Shown here: positions 1-5,581 of the stretch, one piece after another | Layout of the letters: every line of letters starts with the position of its first letter | Position numbering within the stretch: position 1 is the stretch's first letter | Source of the DNA: Rhodothermota bacterium | Lineage (GTDB): Bacteria > Hydrogenedentota > Hydrogenedentia > Hydrogenedentales > GCA-2746185 | NCBI GenBank assembly: GCA_009885415.1 | Contig: VFKU01000351.1 | Span: 1-5,581 of the forward strand | DNA length: 5,581 nucleotides | Direction: 5' to 3' | Notes under the pieces: generated by a model | Told to the model about the DNA's origin: nothing | Databases searched by the model: none | Seen by the model: only the letters and a program-made list of their open reading frames with translations | Position numbers and translations under genes: made by a program

Positions 1-138
1 GGGAAGAAGGTATTCGCAGGGCGTGCGGCACCCGGCGGGCGATTAAAGTATGGGAAAACACGGCGGCCGGCGGTAAGCGCTATACGGCTGGCCGGGTACT
101 GCGCGATAATAAGGACACATCGAGTGGAGGGTCTGCCC
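1..138 (+). other. Leader upstream of the phosphatase-like gene
   Basis: No separate gene is supported here. The frame of the following gene is open back to the left edge (no stop from base 1), so a longer N-terminus cannot be formally excluded. The translated leader is basic and low in character, however, and the twin-arginine signal of the gene begins only a few residues after the GTG at 139. A GATAAT box at 105-110 resembles a sigma70 -10 element and would place a transcript start near 117, just ahead of the ribosome binding site at 126-131. No convincing -35 element lies 16-18 bases upstream of it, so the promoter is only a possibility. CCGGCGG occurs twice (32-38 and 67-73), which is unremarkable at this base composition. 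Confidence 0.4.
126..131 (+). promoter_or_regulatory. Ribosome binding site deciding the GTG start at 139
   Basis: GGAGGG lies seven bases before the GTG at 139, a near-ideal Shine-Dalgarno sequence. A competing GTG at 124 has AAGGA (111-115) eight bases upstream and is also possible. The stronger purine box, and the shorter n-region it leaves before the twin-arginine motif, favour 139. The two choices differ by five residues. Confidence 0.55.
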
Positions 139-1347
139 GTGGCTCCCGACGAATTGGCAAGGCGCGAATTCTTGAGACGGTCCGCCACGGGGATGGGCGC
201 CCTCGGTGCGATGGCCGCAGGTTTCTACCCGGCGCATGGCGAGGCGCTCGAGGGTCCTACGCCGACGCTGCCCGACTACCGCGGTCCAAATGTCATTCTC
301 GTGCGCTTCGGCGGCGGCGTGCGGCGGCTGGAGACGATCAACGCCGAGGCGACCTACGCGCCGTATTTTCTCAAAGAGCTCGCGCCCCAGGGCACGCTCT
401 TCACGAACATGGTCATCGAACAACTCGAAGGCGTCGAGACCTCTCACGGCCAGGGCACGCTCTATCTGCTCACCGGCAAGTACGACAAGTTTAAGGACAT
501 CAACGGAAAATTTCTCGGCGCGCGCTTCGAGGCCAAGGTGCCCACCCTCTTCGAGTACCTGCGTAAGTCCTACAATATCGCCGAGCACGAGACGCTCATC
601 ATCAACGGCGAAGACCGCACCGACGAATAGTTCTATTCGTTCAGCAACCATCACCTCTTCGGCGCAAACTACCGCTGCACCACGCTGAGCCTCTATCGCT
701 TTAAGGTGCATCTCCTACGTCGCCAACTCCAACACGGCGGGCTCTCCGAAGAGGAGACAAAAAAGAAGACCGAAAACCTCCAAAAGCTCGAGTCGCTCGA
801 CTATCGGCTCGACGGCTCCATCGCGCCGCTGCCGCAGATCGAGAAGTTTTGGGACGACTGGCGCGCGTTTTACGGCGACACCGGATTCGTGAACGCGCGT
901 GGCGATCGCCTGCTGACGCAGATCGCGATCACCGCGATGGACAAGCTGCGCCCGCGGCTGATGGTGATCAACTACAACGATCCCGACTATGTCCACTGGG
1001 GCAACCCCTCGCACTACACGCGCGGGATCGCCGTGATCGATCAGGGGCTGCGCGAACTGACCACCGCCGTCGAGGCGAACGAGTTCTATCGCGGCAACAC
1101 CGTGTTCGTCATCGTGCCCGATTGCGGCCGCGACTCGAACCGCGCGCTCGCGGTGCCCTTCCAACACCACTTCGCATCGAAATCCGCGCACGAGATTTTT
1201 GCGCTCGTCACGGGCCCGGGCATCGCGCGCGGAACGGTGATCGATCGCGAGGCGCAACAGGTCAGCATCGCCAGCACCATCGGCCGCGTGATGAACGCGC
1301 CGACAGAATTCGCCGAGGGCCCGGTGCTCGAGGAGGCTTTCGCGTAG
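139..1347 (+). CDS. Tat-exported alkaline phosphatase/sulfatase-superfamily protein, interrupted by an in-frame amber codon
   Basis: Read through the TAG at 628-630, this is one 402-residue product; as written it is a 163-residue N-terminal piece plus a 3' piece that could restart at GTG 706. Seen in sequence (numbered from GTG 139): a twin-arginine motif RREFL at 8-12, then a glycine/alanine-rich hydrophobic stretch to about 30; a first beta strand NVILVRFGGGVRR at 51-63; SHGQGTLYLLTGKY at 102-115, which fits the place of the sulfatase C-x-P-S-R...LTG signature but lacks that Cys and Arg; NYNDPDYVHWGN at 278-289, resembling the D...H metal site; and IVPDCGRDSN around 325-334, where the family usually has an Asp-His pair. 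The usual N-terminal Asp pair is not visible, so the metal site may be divergent or degenerate. Inference: a periplasmic hydrolase or DUF1501-like relative, substrate unknown, not a formylglycine sulfatase. A membrane protein gene follows after 54 bases. I am fairly sure of the superfamily and unsure of the activity. Confidence 0.62.
628..630 (+). other. In-frame amber codon inside the phosphatase-like gene
   Basis: The frame reads ...GEDRTDE, TAG, FYSFSNHHLFG... and continues for 238 more codons to the TAG at 1345-1347. A single base change from GAG or CAG would create this TAG. TAG also ends the gene properly, so a genome-wide reassignment of TAG is unlikely. No restart signal stands out near the next possible start (GTG 706), and codon use does not change across the lesion. 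Confidence 0.8.
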
Positions 1348-1385
1348 CGCGCTCGACGCTGGAATGAGGAAGCAGACTCCGTCCT

Positions 1386-1394
1386 AAGGGAGAG
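1386..1394 (+). promoter_or_regulatory. Ribosome binding site of the membrane protein gene
   Basis: The purine run AAGGGAGAG ends seven bases before the ATG at 1402. It lies in the 54-base gap after the phosphatase-like gene. That gap shows no hairpin plus T-tract terminator and no clear promoter, so the two genes are probably co-transcribed. Confidence 0.65.
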
Positions 1395-1401
1395 ACCGGC
1401 C

Positions 1402-2607
1402 ATGCAGAAAGTGATCAAAGCCCTCGTCGCGCTGTGGAAAATTTTCGCCGGTGCGGTGTTCTGCCAATTCTTTCCGACGTCCATTCTTGTTGTGGGCTGG
1501 AGCTACAGGGCGATGCAGCGGCGCGCGTTGCGTATTTGGCAAGCGCACAGCCCCTTGGCGCAAGCGGAGCTCGACACGCTCTCCCGCAGCGATGCGCTTT
1601 TCCGGCGGCACGCGGAGTGGCCCAATTGGTTCGTCCAGCCGCGCGGGCTGCGCACCGCGCCGGCGAAGGGTGTCGCGGCGCGTGTGCGCCGGTGGAGCCG
1701 CACCGTGAGTGCGTCCTTGGGGCAGAATATTCGCATGGGCCTTCTCGGAATACTCAATACCAGCGTGGCGATGGCGCTGCCCGCGGTGTTGTGGGAGCTG
1801 GGCTGGTACGCGGGCTGGGACAACTCCTTCAACAAGGGTTACGAGCAGTACTACGTCGGCATTGCCGTCTCGTGGATCGGCATCCTGATGTTTCTTGCCG
1901 TGATGTTGTATCTGCCGATGGCGCAGGCGCGGCAGGCCGTTACCGGGGACTGGCGCGCGTTCTATCATCTGCGCACGGTGTGGGCGGTGACGCGCAATGC
2001 GCCGCTACGCGCCGTGCTCCTCGCCGCGGCGTACTCGCTGGTGTCCTTGCCGATTGCGATCACACTGAGCGTTCCGCTCTTCATCGAGAACATCGTCCCG
2101 GGCACGGCGGCGATGTCCGACAGTGAGTTTATTCAGTTTCTCAATCGTTACTATTTCCGGCTTTCGATCTACGGGTTCCTTGCGTATGTTTTCGTGCGCT
2201 GGATCGCGGCGGGCTCCTATGCGCGAACCCTTGTTGAACTGATTCACACTGGGCGGTTGAAGCGGGAAGACCTCGCCGGCGCGGAGCGGCACGCGCTCGC
2301 GGTGCTGCATCTCGACGCCGCGGGCGAGGCGTCAAAGTTGCACCCGGCGATTGCGGCGACGCTGGCGTTGTCGCGTCCGGTGTGGCGTGCGGCGGTGTTG
2401 GGCGCTGCGGTGTTGGTATGGTTTACATTTGTAGCACAGATATATGTACGCGAATTTCTAGTCTACCATACTGTGCGCGGCTTCCTGAACCAGCCCTTGG
2501 TGCAGTTGCCGTGGTTCCGCTATGTGCCGCGGAGCCTGGTCCAGGCCGCGCGGGCGGAGGAGCGGCGCGCCGCGAATTTCGCCGAAAGCCCAAAAAACGC
2601 CCGATAA
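1402..2607 (+). CDS. Polytopic inner-membrane protein of unknown function (401 aa)
   Basis: I do not recognise this family with certainty. Hydrophobic segments suited to membrane spans lie at about residues 8-33, 112-132, 151-173, 201-228, 252-270 and 328-348. The first is followed by an Arg-rich soluble stretch (about 35-110, including YRAMQRRALRIW). A second soluble stretch with many charged residues lies at about 272-325, and the C-terminal tail after 380 is hydrophilic. Aromatic residues cluster around 130-151 (WELGWYAGWDNSF, then YEQYY), probably near a membrane surface. No catalytic motif, transporter signature, nucleotide-binding loop or haem motif is visible. The ATG at 1402 is preferred because of the ribosome binding site ending at 1394. 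It follows the phosphatase-like gene at 54 bases and is probably in the same transcript, so a joint envelope role is conceivable but unproven. Codons at 2413-2475 are locally AT-rich compared with the rest of the gene. Confidence 0.75.
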   Translation: MQKVIKALVALWKIFAGAVFCQFFPTSILVVGWSYRAMQRRALRIWQAHSPLAQAELDTLSRSDALFRRHAEWPNWFVQPRGLRTAPAKGVAARVRRWSRTVSASLGQNIRMGLLGILNTSVAMALPAVLWELGWYAGWDNSFNKGYEQYYVGIAVSWIGILMFLAVMLYLPMAQARQAVTGDWRAFYHLRTVWAVTRNAPLRAVLLAAAYSLVSLPIAITLSVPLFIENIVPGTAAMSDSEFIQFLNRYYFRLSIYGFLAYVFVRWIAAGSYARTLVELIHTGRLKREDLAGAERHALAVLHLDAAGEASKLHPAIAATLALSRPVWRAAVLGAAVLVWFTFVAQIYVREFLVYHTVRGFLNQPLVQLPWFRYVPRSLVQAARAEERRAANFAESPKNAR

Positions 2608-2707
2608 TCGGCCCCAAAAAATTTGTGGAAATCGGCTGGGCGCTTTGGTTATGCTCTGCCCCAAGTAGCACTGGGGGGGCGGTTTTCAGCGTTTTTGCCC
2701 CAAAAAA
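2589..2707 (+). repeat. Three copies of a C3A6 motif
   Basis: CCCAAAAAA occurs at 2589-2597 (inside the last codons of the membrane protein gene), 2613-2621 and 2699-2707. The second and third copies share the longer GCCCCAAAAAA. A-tracts of six are rare in this high-GC window, so three with the same flank within 120 bases is noticeable. Their role is unknown; bent DNA or a protein-binding site are possibilities only. Confidence 0.45.
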
Positions 2708-2721
2708 CCCAGCATGCGGTA

Positions 2722-2735
2722 GTTAATACATTAAC
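2722..2735. promoter_or_regulatory. Inverted repeat GTTAAT-AC-ATTAAC, possible operator
   Basis: Two perfect six-base arms are separated by two bases, in an AT-rich island within GC-rich DNA. The size and symmetry are those of a small dimeric-regulator site. It lies about 370 bases upstream of the actA start and about 115 bases after the end of the membrane protein gene, so its target is uncertain. A perfect GGTTAACC palindrome at 3042-3049, nearer to actA, shares the GTTAAC core. Confidence 0.3.
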
Positions 2736-2748
2736 CCCTTCACCCAAA

Positions 2749-2881
2749 GCCGAGGGCGGTGCCCGAGGCCGGCAGGTCGATCAGGTTCGCGGGGCGCAAG
2801 CCCAGGCGGACGGTGACTACACGAAGGGGACGGCCCGTTCGAGGCCGGTAGTTGTCAGGCGGCGCCTTCCACAGGGGCTGC
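2749..2881 (+). other. Cluster of potential RNA stems, candidate structured leader
   Basis: Four stems can be drawn by eye on the + strand. First, GCCG 2749-2752 pairs with CGGC 2770-2773, enclosing GGGC/GCCC (2754-2757 with 2761-2764). Second, GGGC/GCCC (2792-2795 with 2800-2803) is capped by a GCAA tetraloop, a GNRA type. Third, a long compound helix joins 2812-2820 with 2848-2856 (six standard and three G-U pairs) and stacks directly on CGGCC/GGCCG (2831-2835 with 2843-2847), leaving a ten-base bulge and a seven-base loop. Fourth, GCGGC 2859-2863 pairs with GCTGC 2877-2881 with one G-U pair. No known riboswitch or RNA family was recognised. GC-rich DNA forms short stems by chance, so this stays a candidate. 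Confidence 0.3.
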
Positions 2882-3048
2882 GGTTCGCGCGTCTAGCGTG
2901 GATTTTAGGGGACAGGTAGTTTTCCGCCGGAGGGGTTTTTCTTCGATGCGGGCAGATGTCTCGCCTAGGGCTTCCCGGCATGGTCATTCGGTGGAGTTGC
3001 ACCGGCCGCATCGGACAGGCCCAAGCGTATACAAGATGACAGGTTAAC

Positions 3049-3075
3049 CGCTTCCGGCGAGGCAAGGCGGAAGCG
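3049..3075 (+). promoter_or_regulatory. Hairpin in the actA leader
   Basis: CGCTTCCG (3049-3056) and CGGAAGCG (3068-3075) form a perfect eight-base-pair stem with an eleven-base loop, ending 12 bases before the actA ribosome binding site. It overlaps by one base the GGTTAACC palindrome at 3042-3049. It is not followed by a T tract, so it is not an intrinsic terminator. It could stabilise the message or influence translation of actA. Confidence 0.45.
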
Positions 3076-3087
3076 AGCGGGATAGGG

Positions 3088-3093
3088 AAAGGA
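3088..3093 (+). promoter_or_regulatory. Ribosome binding site of actA
   Basis: AAAGGA lies seven bases before the ATG at 3101. It decides the start and gives a protein whose membrane anchor begins near residue 15, as expected for ActA. Confidence 0.7.
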
Positions 3094-3100
3094 CAGCGGA

Positions 3101-3762
3101 ATGGCACAAGTATTCCCTCCTGGGGCAAATTGGCTCGTCAAGTGGACGGGCTTGGGCATTGGCGTCGGCACCGTGCTGGTCGTGGGCGTTTCGTGGGCCG
3201 TGTATTGGGGCCCGACGGTATCCCAAAAAGGTCAGTTCCGGCAGCAGCCCATTCCCTTTAGCCACCAGCGCCACGTGCAGGGCAACGGCCTCGATTGCCG
3301 GTATTGCCACACCACCGTGGAAACGAGTTCTTTCGCCGGGATTCCGGCCACCGAAACCTGCATGACCTGCCACTCGCAGATTCTCACCGATCAGCCCATG
3401 TTCGCCAAGGTCCACGAGAGCTGGGACACCGGTAAGCCGATGGAATGGACCCGGGTCAACAACGTGCCCGATTTCGTGTATTTCAATCACAGCATCCACG
3501 TGAACAAGGGCGTGGGCTGCTCGGAATGCCACGGCGACGTGGGGGACATGCGCCTGACCTACAAGGCCGAGAGCCTGCACATGGGCTGGTGCCTGCAGTG
3601 TCACAAGGCCCCGGAAAAATTCCTCCGGCCGAAGTCGGAAATTTTCAACACCGCCTACGAGCATCCGGCCGAGGAAGAACAGTTGAAATGGGACGGAAGC
3701 TGGTCGAGGAGTACCACATCCGTAAAGAGCAGCTTCTAAACTGCTCGGTCTGCCACCGATGA
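3101..3762 (+). CDS. actA: Alternative complex III pentaheme cytochrome c subunit ActA, frameshifted near its 3' end
   Basis: ActA is the membrane-anchored multihaem cytochrome of ACIII. It takes electrons released from quinol oxidation and passes them to a periplasmic cytochrome or a terminal oxidase. A single membrane span lies at about residues 15-37, followed by a periplasmic domain with haem c motifs CRYCH (66-70), CMTCH (87-91), CSECH (140-144) and CLQCH (164-168), plus further His residues (His55, His58, His130, His133, His160) suited to axial ligation. As written, the frame goes wrong after residue 196 and stops at 3737-3739 (212 residues, four haems). Adding one A to the AAA at 3686-3688 restores MGRKLVEEYHIRK...LLNCSVCHR, giving 220 residues with the fifth haem motif at 215-219 and a stop at 3760-3762 that overlaps the actB start. 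The restored reading matches the pentaheme family and the normal gene junction, so the lesion is recent or artefactual. The family assignment is firm. Confidence 0.88.
3683..3690 (+). other. Frameshift site in actA
   Basis: The sequence TTGAAATG carries AAA where AAAA would keep the frame (TTG AAA ATG GGA). Upstream codons use the frame starting at 3101; downstream codons for the fifth haem use the frame of 3688-3762. The loss is a single base in a short A run, the commonest kind of long-read error and also a plausible real deletion. TTGAAAT does not fit the X XXY YYZ pattern of programmed -1 slippage. Confidence 0.8.
3727..3746 (+). promoter_or_regulatory. Hairpin just before the actA/actB junction
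   Basis: GAGCAG (3727-3732) and CTGCTC (3741-3746) form a perfect six-base-pair stem with an eight-base loop, ending 12 bases before the actB ATG. It lies inside the end of actA, over the codons before the fifth haem motif. Ribosomes finishing actA would melt it, so it could tie actB translation to that of actA. This is inference from position. Confidence 0.3.
3759..3762 (+). promoter_or_regulatory. ATGA stop/start overlap coupling actA to actB
   Basis: The TGA of frame-restored actA (3760-3762) overlaps the actB ATG (3759-3761). No strong Shine-Dalgarno sequence lies directly upstream, so actB probably depends on ribosomes finishing actA. With the frameshift as written, those ribosomes would stop at 3739, twenty bases earlier, which could lower actB translation if the lesion is real. 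Confidence 0.6.
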
Positions 3763-5581
3763 GCGAGCACGACACGATGACCGATTCAAACAACGAAAGC
3801 ACGGCTTCAGCGGGCGGTCAAGCGCAGTTTCGCAGCCTGCGAGAGCTGGCCCGCGAAGAGATTTTTGAAGCGCGCCTGCAAAACGAGTTCCCGCTGTACG
3901 CGCCGAGCGAAGCCGACGGTGTGACGCGGCGAAACTTCATGCAGGTCATGGGCGCGACCTTGGCGCTGGGCGGCCTGGCCTCCGGCTGCGCGCGCCAACC
4001 CTTGGAAACCATTCATCCCTACGTCAAGGCCCCGGAAGACATCGTCCCGGGCAAGCCGCTCTTTTTTGCTACGGCCAATGTACAGGGCGGTTACGCCAAG
4101 CCCGTGCTCGCCGAGAGTCACATGGGCCGCCCCACGAAGGTGGAGGGCTTGCCCGGGCATTCCGCGTCGCTCGGACGCACCGACGCGCAGACCCAGGCCT
4201 CCGTGCTCGACCTCTACGACCCCGACCGCGCGCAGACGATCAAGCGCGCGGGCCTGACCGGCCTGTGGGACGCCTTCGTACAGGAAGCCCGCCAGGTCCT
4301 TGATGACACGCGCCCCGCCGGCGGCGAGGGCGTGCGGATTCTGACCGGCACAGTGACCTCGCCCACCTTGGCGGGGATGCTCGATGACCTGATCGCCGCC
4401 TATCCCAAGGCGGTTTGGCACCAGTATGAACCGGCCGGCCGCGACCACGTGCGCGAAGGCGCGCGGATCGCGTTTGGCGAATACGTCGACACGATTTACC
4501 ACTTCGACCAGGCCGACCGGATCGTCTCGCTCGATGCCGACTTCCTCGATCGCGGCCCGGCGAACGTGCGCTACACGGCCGACTATGCGAAACGCCGCGA
4601 CGTGGTCGACCACGCCGAAGGCGAAACCCATCACGCAGAACTGAACCGGCTCTACGCTTTCGAGAGTTCGCCCAGCAACACGGGCGCGGCGGCGGACCAC
4701 AAATACGTGCTGCGGCCGAGCCAAATCGAAGCGGCCGCGCGGCGCCTGGCGGCAGCGCTGGGAATTCAGGCCGCGACCTCCGACCAGGACGGCCTCTCTG
4801 AAGCCGATCGCGACGCGATCGCGAAAATTGCCACGGACCTCAAGAACCATTCCGGTGCATCGATCGTGGTCGCCGGCGATCATCAGTCCGCCGCGGTGCA
4901 CGCGCTGGCGCACGCGATGAACGATGCGATCGGCAGCGTCGGCAAGACGGTCACCTACATTCAGTCCGTCGAGGCCCATCCGTCGAACCAGATGGAATCG
5001 CTGCGGCAGCTCGCGGCGGACATGCGCGACAACAAAGTCAAGATGCTGCTGATCCTCGGCGGCAATCCCGTCTACAACGCGCCCGCCGACTTCGACTTTC
5101 TCGCCGCGATGAAGAACGTGTCGTTGAGCGTCTTTGTGGGTGCGTATCTCGACGAGACCGGCGAGCAGTGCCACTGGCACGTCCCTGCCGCGCACTACCT
5201 CGAGACCTGGGGCGACGTGCGCGCTTTCGACGGTACCGTGTCGCTCATTCAACCGCTGATCGCCCCGCTCTACGACGGGCGCTCGCCGCTCGAATTGCTC
5301 TCCGCGCTGATCGACAAGGATCCGCGCTCCGCGCACGACGTCGTCGAAGCGTTTTGGAAGAAGAAACAGGGCGAAGCCGGTTTCGACGCCTTCTGGCGCG
5401 CCTCGCTTAGCGAGGGCTACATCGCCGACACGGCCCACCGTCCCTATCCGGCCAAGGTCAAGGGTAGCGTCGCGGGCGACTACGCCCCGGCGGCGCTCGG
5501 CGACGGCGAATTTGAAGTGGCGACCCTGCCCGACCCGTGCATTGGTGACGGTGCCTGGTCGAACAACGCCTGGCTCATGGA
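3759..5581 (+). CDS. actB: Alternative complex III subunit ActB, N-terminal 607 residues (runs off the window)
   Basis: ActB is the largest ACIII subunit: a molybdopterin-oxidoreductase-like domain (B1) fused to an iron-sulfur ferredoxin-like domain (B2). Only B1 is present here; B2, with its [4Fe-4S]/[3Fe-4S] cysteines, lies beyond the edge. Residues 24-49 (SLRELAREEIFEARLQNEFP) are the lead segment typical of Tat-variant molybdopterin oxidoreductases. An RRNFM twin-arginine motif follows at 57-61, then a hydrophobic stretch ending in ASGC (Cys77), which may be lipidated although -3 is Ala. Family-typical blocks follow: PYVKAPEDIVPGKPLFFAT (87-105), ESHMGRPTKVEG (119-130), ASVLDLYDPDRAQ (147-159), LILGGNPVYNAP (431-442) and HYLETWGDVRAFDG (479-492). 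No CxxC cluster site is seen near the start of B1, consistent with the cofactor-free B1 of known ACIII. The ATG at 3759 overlaps the restored actA stop as ATGA; an internal ATG at 3777 is the alternative. actC to actF would be expected downstream. Confidence 0.9.
   Translation, partial: MSEHDTMTDSNNESTASAGGQAQFRSLRELAREEIFEARLQNEFPLYAPSEADGVTRRNFMQVMGATLALGGLASGCARQPLETIHPYVKAPEDIVPGKPLFFATANVQGGYAKPVLAESHMGRPTKVEGLPGHSASLGRTDAQTQASVLDLYDPDRAQTIKRAGLTGLWDAFVQEARQVLDDTRPAGGEGVRILTGTVTSPTLAGMLDDLIAAYPKAVWHQYEPAGRDHVREGARIAFGEYVDTIYHFDQADRIVSLDADFLDRGPANVRYTADYAKRRDVVDHAEGETHHAELNRLYAFESSPSNTGAAADHKYVLRPSQIEAAARRLAAALGIQAATSDQDGLSEADRDAIAKIATDLKNHSGASIVVAGDHQSAAVHALAHAMNDAIGSVGKTVTYIQSVEAHPSNQMESLRQLAADMRDNKVKMLLILGGNPVYNAPADFDFLAAMKNVSLSVFVGAYLDETGEQCHWHVPAAHYLETWGDVRAFDGTVSLIQPLIAPLYDGRSPLELLSALIDKDPRSAHDVVEAFWKKKQGEAGFDAFWRASLSEGYIADTAHRPYPAKVKGSVAGDYAPAALGDGEFEVATLPDPCIGDGAWSNNAWLM

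Larger units (their letters stand above)
2608..3100 (+). other. 493-base intergenic region before the act operon
   Basis: No convincing gene is present on either strand. The open frames here translate to Arg/Pro-rich sequence without motifs and lack good ribosome binding sites. The region starts with the C3A6 repeats, contains an inverted repeat at 2722-2735 and a GC-rich section with several potential RNA stems (2749-2881), and ends with a hairpin and the actA ribosome binding site. A TATACA box at 3028-3033 could be a -10 element, but no matching -35 lies 16-18 bases upstream; TTGCAC at 2997-3002 is 25 bases away, which is too far. A CCCCA/TGGGG hairpin at 2659-2676 lacks an immediate T tract and is at best a weak terminator for the upstream genes. 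The region most likely holds the act operon promoter and a long leader. Confidence 0.5.

Noticed and set aside
43..711. Minus-strand open frame opposite the phosphatase-like gene (222 codons)
   Set aside because: It is antisense to a gene with a Tat signal and family motifs; its translation shows no recognisable domain.
2658..2701. Intrinsic terminator after the membrane protein gene
   Set aside because: CCCCA/TGGGG (2659-2663 with 2672-2676) and the alternative GGGGC/GCCCC (2676-2680 with 2697-2701) can form, but neither is followed directly by a T tract on the + strand.
2831..2847. tRNA T-arm-like stem-loop containing GTTCGA
   Set aside because: The loop reads CGTTCGA rather than starting with TTC, and no acceptor, D or anticodon arms can be drawn around it.
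2623..2919. Possible small + strand gene in the intergenic region (98 codons)
   Set aside because: No good ribosome binding site, and the translation is low-complexity and rich in Arg, Gln and Gly without motifs; it overlaps the structured-looking region.
2997..3033. Sigma70 promoter from TTGCAC (2997-3002) and TATACA (3028-3033)
   Set aside because: The spacing of 25 bases is far from the required 16-18, and no better -35 element is at the correct distance.
2817..3128. Possible minus-strand gene in the intergenic region (103 codons)
   Set aside because: Arg/Pro-rich translation without motifs, and it overlaps the actA start and ribosome binding site.
3683..3722. Programmed -1 ribosomal frameshift in actA, with a possible stem (CGGA/TCCG and TGGT/ACCA, 3694-3722) just downstream
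   Set aside because: The slip site TTGAAAT does not allow good re-pairing of the P- and A-site tRNAs, the stem is weak, and no member of this family is known to me to need frameshifting. A lost A explains the data more simply.
3807..5438. Long open frame on the minus strand opposite actB (543 codons)
   Set aside because: It lies wholly antisense to a clearly recognised gene, its translation is Arg/Gly/Val-rich without motifs, and such shadows are expected in high-GC coding DNA.
1..5581. CRISPR array, insertion sequence, rRNA or tRNA gene
   Set aside because: No regularly spaced direct repeats, transposase-like protein, terminal inverted repeats or recognisable RNA gene was seen.

Overview
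The window is high-GC bacterial DNA with every supported gene on the + strand. Two gene groups are separated by about 490 non-coding bases. The best-recognised content is the start of an alternative complex III (ACIII, act) operon: a membrane-anchored pentaheme cytochrome c (actA) followed by the large molybdopterin-oxidoreductase-like subunit actB, which runs off the right edge. ACIII is a quinol:electron-acceptor oxidoreductase that replaces cytochrome bc1 in many Gram-negative lineages (Bacteroidota, Myxococcota and other former Deltaproteobacteria, Acidobacteriota, Planctomycetota and others). The high GC, Tat-type signals and ACIII fit a myxobacterial/deltaproteobacterial, acidobacterial or planctomycete-like genome, probably from a metagenome. 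The sequence alone does not settle the phylum.

Layout. Bases 1-138 are a short leader. Bases 139-1347 encode a Tat-exported protein of the alkaline phosphatase/sulfatase superfamily. Its frame is interrupted by one in-frame amber codon (628-630), and clearly related coding sequence continues in the same frame on the other side. After a 54-base gap with a good ribosome binding site comes a 401-residue polytopic membrane protein of unknown function (1402-2607), probably in the same transcript. Bases 2608-3100 hold no convincing gene. They contain a thrice-repeated C3A6 motif, a short inverted repeat, a cluster of potential RNA hairpins and a hairpin just before the actA ribosome binding site. 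actA (3101-3762) and actB (from 3759) overlap by ATGA.

Two lesions stand out. One is the amber codon in the phosphatase-like gene. The other is a one-base loss in an A run near 3686-3688 of actA, which puts the fifth haem motif (CSVCH) and the natural stop out of frame. In both genes the sequence on the far side of the lesion is intact and family-like, so sequencing or assembly error or a very recent mutation is more likely than old decay.

How the genes work together: ActA and ActB are periplasm-facing subunits of one respiratory complex. Quinol electrons pass through the iron-sulfur part of ActB (beyond this window) to the ActA haems and on to a soluble cytochrome or a terminal oxidase. The upstream pair (exported phosphatase-like enzyme plus membrane protein) has no evident link to ACIII. 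I did not find a clearly new system. The most open items are the structured-looking intergenic region before actA and the uncharacterised membrane protein.
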